This document shows, in pieces, positions 59,597 to 64,000 of a DNA stretch of 64,000 bases. Position numbers and translations under genes: made by a program. Each line of letters begins with the position of its first letter. The stretch's first letter is position 1. The notes below the pieces were generated by a model. The model worked only from the letters and a program-made list of their open reading frames with translations, searched no databases and had not been told where the DNA came from. The DNA is from an uncultured Draconibacterium sp. (GTDB lineage: Bacteria > Bacteroidota > Bacteroidia > Bacteroidales > Prolixibacteraceae). The stretch lies in the NCBI RefSeq assembly GCF_963677565.1, contig NZ_OY781982.1:744001-808000 (forward strand). Direction: 5' to 3'.

Positions 59597-61498
59597 GTCG
59601 GTTACTTCGCCGTCGTCTTTTGATTCGCCACCTTGTGCTCCGGCATTCGGATCGGCTTGCGGACCTCCCTGAGGACCTTCAGCGCCACCTTGTGCTTGCG
59701 ATGCGTTGTACATCTCCTGCGAAGCGGCCTGGAATACAGTGTTCAACTCGTTCATTGCAGCATCAATTGAAGCCAAATCTTTTGAAGCATGTGCTTCTTT
59801 CAGCTTTTTCAATGCATCTTCGATTGGGCCTTTTTTGTCAGCAGGCAATTTGTCACCGTACTCTTTCAACTGCTTCTCAGTCTGGAAGATCAAACTGTCA
59901 GCCTGGTTGATTTTGTCGGCAGTTTCTTTTGCTTGCTTATCGGCTTCAGCATTTGCTTCAGCTTCCGATTTCATGCGGTTGATCTCATCATCTGAAAGAC
60001 CTGAAGAAGCCTCGATACGGATTGATTGCGATTTACCTGTTGCTTTATCTTTAGCGTGTACGTGCAGAATACCGTTTGCGTCGATATCGAAAGTTACCTC
60101 AACTTGTGGTACGCCACGTGGTGCCGGTGGAATTCCGTCTAAGTGGAAACGACCGATTGTTTTGTTACCCGATGCAATTGGACGTTCACCTTGCAGAACA
60201 TGAATTTCTACTGAAGGCTGATTGTCGGCAGCGGTTGTAAATGTTTCCGATTTTTTAGTCGGAATAGTAGTATTCGATTCGATCAACTTGGTCATTACAC
60301 CACCCATGGTTTCAATACCCAATGAAAGCGGAGTTACGTCAAGCAGCAGAACGTCTTTTACTTCACCGGTTAAAACACCACCTTGAATAGCTGCACCAAT
60401 TGCAACCACCTCATCAGGGTTTACACCTTTTGAAGCTTCTTTACCAAAGAAAGCTTTTACTTTTTCCTGAATAGCAGGAATACGTGTTGATCCACCTACA
60501 AGAATCACTTCGTCAACATCGCTTGCTGTCATACCTGCATTTTTCAATGCTTTACGACATGGCTCAATTGTAGCGTTGATCAGTGTATCGGCCAACTGCT
60601 CGAATTTTGCACGAGACAATGTTTTTACCAAGTGTTTTGGAATACCGTTAACCGGCATAATGTATGGCAGGTTGATTTCGGTTTGAGAAGAGCTCGACAA
60701 TTCGATTTTTGCTTTCTCAGCAGCTTCTTTCAAACGTTGCAGCGCCATTGGATCTTTGCGCAGGTCGATGCCTTCTTCGTTGTTAAACTCGTCGGCCAAC
60801 CAGTCGATAATTACCTGGTCGAAATCGTCACCACCAAGGTGAGTATCACCGTCGGTTGATTTTACTTCGAACACACCGTCACCCAACTCCAAAATAGAAA
60901 TATCGAAAGTACCACCACCAAGGTCGAATACCGCGATTTTCATGTCTTTGTCCATCTTGTCCAAACCGTAAGCTAACGATGCAGCTGTAGGTTCGTTAAT
61001 GATACGACGAACGGTTAATCCGGCAATCTCACCGGCTTCTTTTGTTGCCTGACGCTGTGAATCACTAAAGTATGCAGGCACAGTTACTACTGCTTCTGTT
61101 ACTTCTTGTCCAAGATAATCTTCAGCTGTTTTCTTCATTTTCTGAAGTGTCATTGCCGAGATTTCCTGTGGCGAATATTTTCTGTCGTCGATTTCAACAC
61201 GTGGAGTGTTATTGTCGCCTTTTACTACTTTATAAGGTACACGGTTTACTTCTTTTGATACCTGATCAAAAGTTTCTCCCATAAATCGTTTAATCGAGAA
61301 GATAGTTTTTGTAGGGTTAGTGATTGCCTGACGTTTTGCAGGATCACCAACTTTGCGTTCTCCGTTTTCTACGAAAGCAACGATAGAAGGTGTTGTACGT
61401 TTTCCCTCGCTGTTAGGGATAACTACAGGTTCGTTACCTTCCATTACAGAAACACAAGAGTTTGTGGTTCCTAAGTCAATTCCGATAATTTTTCCCAT
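59573..61498 (-). CDS. dnaK: Chaperone protein DnaK (Hsp70)
   Basis: The 641-residue protein has full DnaK length and motifs: GIDLGTTNSCVSV at residues 5-17, VPAYFSDSQRQATKEAG near 135, IAVFDLGGGTFDISIL near 193, VGGSTRIPAIQ near 335, a substrate domain with DVTPLSLGIETMGG, and the GPQGGPQADPNAGAQGG tail. It ends in VDFEEVK, the target sequence that is duplicated at 40672. No grpE or dnaJ gene is next to it. Upstream (61592-61635) are inverted repeats that may be regulatory. Confidence 0.97.
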   Translation of the reverse strand: MGKIIGIDLGTTNSCVSVMEGNEPVVIPNSEGKRTTPSIVAFVENGERKVGDPAKRQAITNPTKTIFSIKRFMGETFDQVSKEVNRVPYKVVKGDNNTPRVEIDDRKYSPQEISAMTLQKMKKTAEDYLGQEVTEAVVTVPAYFSDSQRQATKEAGEIAGLTVRRIINEPTAASLAYGLDKMDKDMKIAVFDLGGGTFDISILELGDGVFEVKSTDGDTHLGGDDFDQVIIDWLADEFNNEEGIDLRKDPMALQRLKEAAEKAKIELSSSSQTEINLPYIMPVNGIPKHLVKTLSRAKFEQLADTLINATIEPCRKALKNAGMTASDVDEVILVGGSTRIPAIQEKVKAFFGKEASKGVNPDEVVAIGAAIQGGVLTGEVKDVLLLDVTPLSLGIETMGGVMTKLIESNTTIPTKKSETFTTAADNQPSVEIHVLQGERPIASGNKTIGRFHLDGIPPAPRGVPQVEVTFDIDANGILHVHAKDKATGKSQSIRIEASSGLSDDEINRMKSEAEANAEADKQAKETADKINQADSLIFQTEKQLKEYGDKLPADKKGPIEDALKKLKEAHASKDLASIDAAMNELNTVFQAASQEMYNASQAQGGAEGPQGGPQADPNAGAQGGESKDDGEVTDVDFEEVK

Positions 61499-61591
61499 TG
61501 TTATATTTTTTAAGTTTTTATTGTTTCAAAAATTTACGTCAGGAAATAATCAATGATTGTGCCATGGAGAAATCAGTGGAATGAATGTAAA

Positions 61592-61635
61592 ATCTGACAT
61601 GGTATTGCCCCGCCACAGTAAAAATCCTGTCAGAT
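61592..61635 (-). promoter_or_regulatory. Inverted repeat upstream of dnaK
   Basis: ATCTGACA (61592-61599) and TGTCAGAT (61628-61635) are a perfect 8-bp inverted repeat about 93 bp upstream of the dnaK ATG. GTGACAAAACGACAGG next to it carries a further copy of the TGACA/TGTCG element. No clear -7 box stands in between. Confidence 0.35.
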
Positions 61636-61689
61636 GTGGTGACAAAACGACAGGAATGAAGGATTAAAGATGAAGGATTAGTGATTAAC

Positions 61690-61737
61690 AATTCGGCAGG
61701 TGACTTTCAATTGAAACTGAAAATCACCTGCTGAATT
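61690..61737 (-). terminator. Hairpin after the outer-membrane protein gene
   Basis: AATTCGGCAGGTGA (61690-61703) and TCACCTGCTGAATT (61724-61737) pair over 14 bases with one G-U, just past the stop at 61742. There is no long T run, so termination is probable but not certain. Confidence 0.6.
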
Positions 61738-61741
61738 GGTT

Positions 61742-63091
61742 TTAGAAGATGGCGTAGTTAAGGGTTAGGTTGTAGTTGATGTTATTGTTCTTTGAGTTTT
61801 TAACTTCATCATTAAATATTCCGTTTCTATCTGCAATCAATATTAAAGAACCTTGCAACCTTAATCTTTCAGAAATGTAATAATAAGCGGAGGAATTTAA
61901 TACAAACCGAGAGGAATAACGTTCATCATTAAATAAAGAATCATTACTCGAATTAGAAATATTGAAAGTGCCTTGCAAACTAAAACGTGTTCTGGTATTA
62001 GGATAAAAACCAATCTCTGCATTGGTAAAGACAAATGAATAATGTTTTGAAGCCCCCAAAGAGTAATTTTCTTCAGTTAGCTTATCGGTATAATGGTATT
62101 CTACTCCAAAGTTATAATTGGTCTGCCATTTTATAGAGACAGGTTTGCGAATTCCATATTTAACACTACTAGTAATCTGAACGTACTCCAGTTTTGAATC
62201 ATCAACATCATTTGTGCCTCTATTAATCGTATATCCAGGTGTAAAGGTAAGCTGTAATTGTTTTCCACTCTCCCGAGTTTGAAGAGCTCCGAACACCCAA
62301 ATATCTTCCAGTCCAACAAAATAGTTCATATCCATTACATCATCTACAATACCTTCCTCTGAAAGAAATTCATGAATAGTTTCTAAATCCTTTTGTTTTC
62401 TTTTGCGGGAGTCAAATACCCTTTTATTCTTCAATTCCGATATTAATGCTGAAAATGTTTGGACTTCAGCTTCTGACAACTCGCGTTTAGCCACCCCTCT
62501 TTTTTCCAGCTCCTGCAACAATAAAATTCCATGTCTGTAATCCTGTACTCGCTCTATTCTGCCAATACCTGCTCCAATGCCAAGGTCACCAGAAAATCTT
62601 TTTGAAATTGATTCAGTATCATTTTCAAAATCCTTTCTTTTGTAATATCCAACATATGAATACGGAACAGCAGTTAAAAACCATTGTTTCTCCCCCATGA
62701 AATATTTAAAATCATATGATGCCGATATATTACTTGTTAAATCACTTTTCTCGGTGTCTACACTGTAATAATTCTTATTCTTGTTTTTTGAGTAATTTAG
62801 GTAAGATTGTGCACTTCCAACAATTTGAAATTTGTCAGTATTTTGGTAAAAAGAATATCCGAATTCTCCTCCTCCGAAAACCCGATTGTCTTCTCTCTCG
62901 CTCTTTTCGCCCATATCATTGTCATAATAGTAAGTAGAATTTTGAAAGGAACCATTTGTATTGAAATCAAAATCCAACTGGTGCCGCTTAATCTCCGGCA
63001 ACTTATACTTCGAAAGATCAAAGTTTTCGTACTGGGCAAAAGAAAAATAACTGAAAAACAGAAATGCGATAAAAGGGTAAATTCGTTTCAT
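61742..63091 (-). CDS. Outer-membrane beta-barrel protein of unknown function
   Basis: The 449-residue protein has a signal peptide (MKRIYPFIAFLFFSYFSFAQ) and alternating beta-strand patterns to the end, with a final strand ending NYNLTLNYAIF. A helical, charged segment of about 90 residues (near 185-280, LLLQELEKRGVAKRELSEAEV) lies within the barrel sequence. I do not recognise the family. The gene is upstream of and in the same direction as dnaK, separated by the dnaK control region. Confidence 0.75.
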   Translation of the reverse strand: MKRIYPFIAFLFFSYFSFAQYENFDLSKYKLPEIKRHQLDFDFNTNGSFQNSTYYYDNDMGEKSEREDNRVFGGGEFGYSFYQNTDKFQIVGSAQSYLNYSKNKNKNYYSVDTEKSDLTSNISASYDFKYFMGEKQWFLTAVPYSYVGYYKRKDFENDTESISKRFSGDLGIGAGIGRIERVQDYRHGILLLQELEKRGVAKRELSEAEVQTFSALISELKNKRVFDSRKRKQKDLETIHEFLSEEGIVDDVMDMNYFVGLEDIWVFGALQTRESGKQLQLTFTPGYTINRGTNDVDDSKLEYVQITSSVKYGIRKPVSIKWQTNYNFGVEYHYTDKLTEENYSLGASKHYSFVFTNAEIGFYPNTRTRFSLQGTFNISNSSNDSLFNDERYSSRFVLNSSAYYYISERLRLQGSLILIADRNGIFNDEVKNSKNNNINYNLTLNYAIF

Positions 63092-63247
63092 TTTATTGGT
63101 TTTTATGGTAATGATGTGTTAGTTGCAACAACCATACCATTTAACAAAATAGAAAATATTTTACAGCATGAAACACTCAATTAAATTCCTCGCCTGTTTT
63201 ATCAATCAGAATGTTTACTATTTTTAAGAGACTAAACTAAAACAACT

Positions 63248-64000
63248 ATGGCAACTAAATCATTACGGACTGAACCACAAAAAAGACTTCAATCGTTAGA
63301 CGTACTTCGCGGATTTGATATGTTTTGGATAACCGGCGGCGGTATTTTGGCAACTGCCATTTCGCAAATTACCGGTGCCGAGTGGCTGGCTCACCAAATG
63401 CATCATGCCGAGTGGGCAGGCTTTAATTTCGAAGACCTGATCTTCCCGCTTTTTATGTTTATTGCGGGTGTTGCAATACCTTTCTCGATAAAAGCAAAAA
63501 TTGAAAAGAATGTCCCCCGAAAACGACTGGCATTAAAAGCGTTGAAACGTATGCTTATTCTCATTGTTTTAGGTATTCTGTACAACGGTACTTTCCAAAA
63601 TGGCTTTGCCAACGGCCGCATTGCCAGCGTACTGGGGCAAATTGGTATCGGTTACTTTTTTGCATCGCTAATTGTTATTTACTTCCATTCGTTTAAAAGC
63701 CGGATTTACTGGCTGGCGGGCATTCTGGTTGGCTTCGGAATTATTCAGTTACTTATTCCTGTGCCGGGAGTTGGCGCTGGCGTGCTAACACCCGAAGGCT
63801 GTATAAACGGCTACATCGACCAGCTGTTTTTACCGGGCCGTTTACATGGCGGCACTTTCGATCCGGAAGGAATATTGTGTAGTCTTTCGGCAACCGGAAT
63901 TACGCTAATGGGCACCATTGCCGGAAACATTCTGCGAAACCGAAAAACTACCGACTGGCAAAAAATTGGCTACATGGCTGCCACCGGTGTTGGGCTAATT
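63248..64000 (+). CDS. DUF5009/HGSNAT-like membrane acyltransferase (3' end cut by window edge)
   Basis: The 251 codons present start MATKSLRTEPQKRLQSLDVL and contain several membrane segments. LDVLRGFDMFWITGGGILA near residue 17 and EDLIFPLFMFIAGVAIPFS near 62, followed by GILYNGTFQNG and IASVLGQIGIGYFFA, match the family of heparan-alpha-glucosaminide N-acetyltransferase-type proteins (DUF5009, DUF1624). These proteins move acetyl groups across a membrane to sugars. The ATG at 63248 is the first in frame and the gene continues past the window. Confidence 0.85.
   Translation, partial: MATKSLRTEPQKRLQSLDVLRGFDMFWITGGGILATAISQITGAEWLAHQMHHAEWAGFNFEDLIFPLFMFIAGVAIPFSIKAKIEKNVPRKRLALKALKRMLILIVLGILYNGTFQNGFANGRIASVLGQIGIGYFFASLIVIYFHSFKSRIYWLAGILVGFGIIQLLIPVPGVGAGVLTPEGCINGYIDQLFLPGRLHGGTFDPEGILCSLSATGITLMGTIAGNILRNRKTTDWQKIGYMAATGVGLI

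Overview
The window looks like a chromosomal segment of a marine-type, facultatively or strictly anaerobic Bacteroidota, most likely of the order Marinilabiliales (Prolixibacteraceae-like). This is inferred from a SusC/SusD locus with an ECF sigma/FecR pair, a type IX secretion sorting domain, GldF/GldG, TAnnTTTG (-7) promoter boxes, and a trimeric [FeFe]-hydrogenase operon of the kind used for fermentative H2 metabolism. No 16S gene is present, so the placement is an inference.

Layout. 1-4.5 kb (minus strand): a tight surE - small membrane protein - lpxB - gldF/gldG fusion operon, truncated by the left edge. 4.8-10.3 kb (plus): secreted S9 peptidase, aldo/keto reductase, NIPSNAP protein, alpha/beta hydrolase. 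10.4-21.1 kb: a large hydrogenase region. A minus-strand operon carries a DRTGG protein, an RsbW-like ATPase, a degenerate hydrogenase-like Fe-S protein, a second DRTGG protein, a PHP phosphoesterase, a second GHKL ATPase, a thioredoxin-fold ferredoxin, HydB, HydA and HydC. Divergent from it are a PAS protein and a SpoIIE-type phosphatase. 21.2-30.1 kb: housekeeping genes (glutathione peroxidase, two tandem tRNA-Val, folC, PhoH, mtaB, suhB, a glycosyltransferase and a thioesterase). 30.1-32.8 kb: a TPP riboswitch controlling a TonB-dependent receptor. 32.8-40.6 kb: a chorismatase/Rid-like protein, a deoC-DUF2007-xseB-xseA-subtilase operon, a MORN protein, a PIG-L deacetylase and a Tat-signal protein.

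40.7-59.57 kb is a polysaccharide utilisation locus (PUL): ECF sigma factor, FecR anti-sigma, SusC with STN domain, SusD, GH43/GH117-like protein, alginate-lyase-fold lyase, GH95-like and GH3 enzymes, an Asp-rich secreted protein, a sulfatase and a truncated sugar MFS gene. It is visibly more AT-rich than its flanks. It is bracketed by a 26-bp direct repeat (25/26 identical) that is the last 26 bp of dnaK and its stop region, and a decayed IS110 transposase lies at its dnaK end. The simplest reading is a genomic island integrated at the 3' end of dnaK. 59.5-64 kb: dnaK, an outer-membrane beta-barrel protein, and the start of a DUF5009/HGSNAT-like membrane acyltransferase cut by the right edge.

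The most notable items are (i) the hydrogenase operon with a predicted redox/H2-sensing and kinase/phosphatase module that lacks a STAS protein, (ii) the island at the dnaK 3' end, (iii) strong intercistronic hairpins that partition the PUL transcript, and (iv) the riboswitch-controlled outer-membrane receptor. All family calls come from reading motifs; no database search was run.
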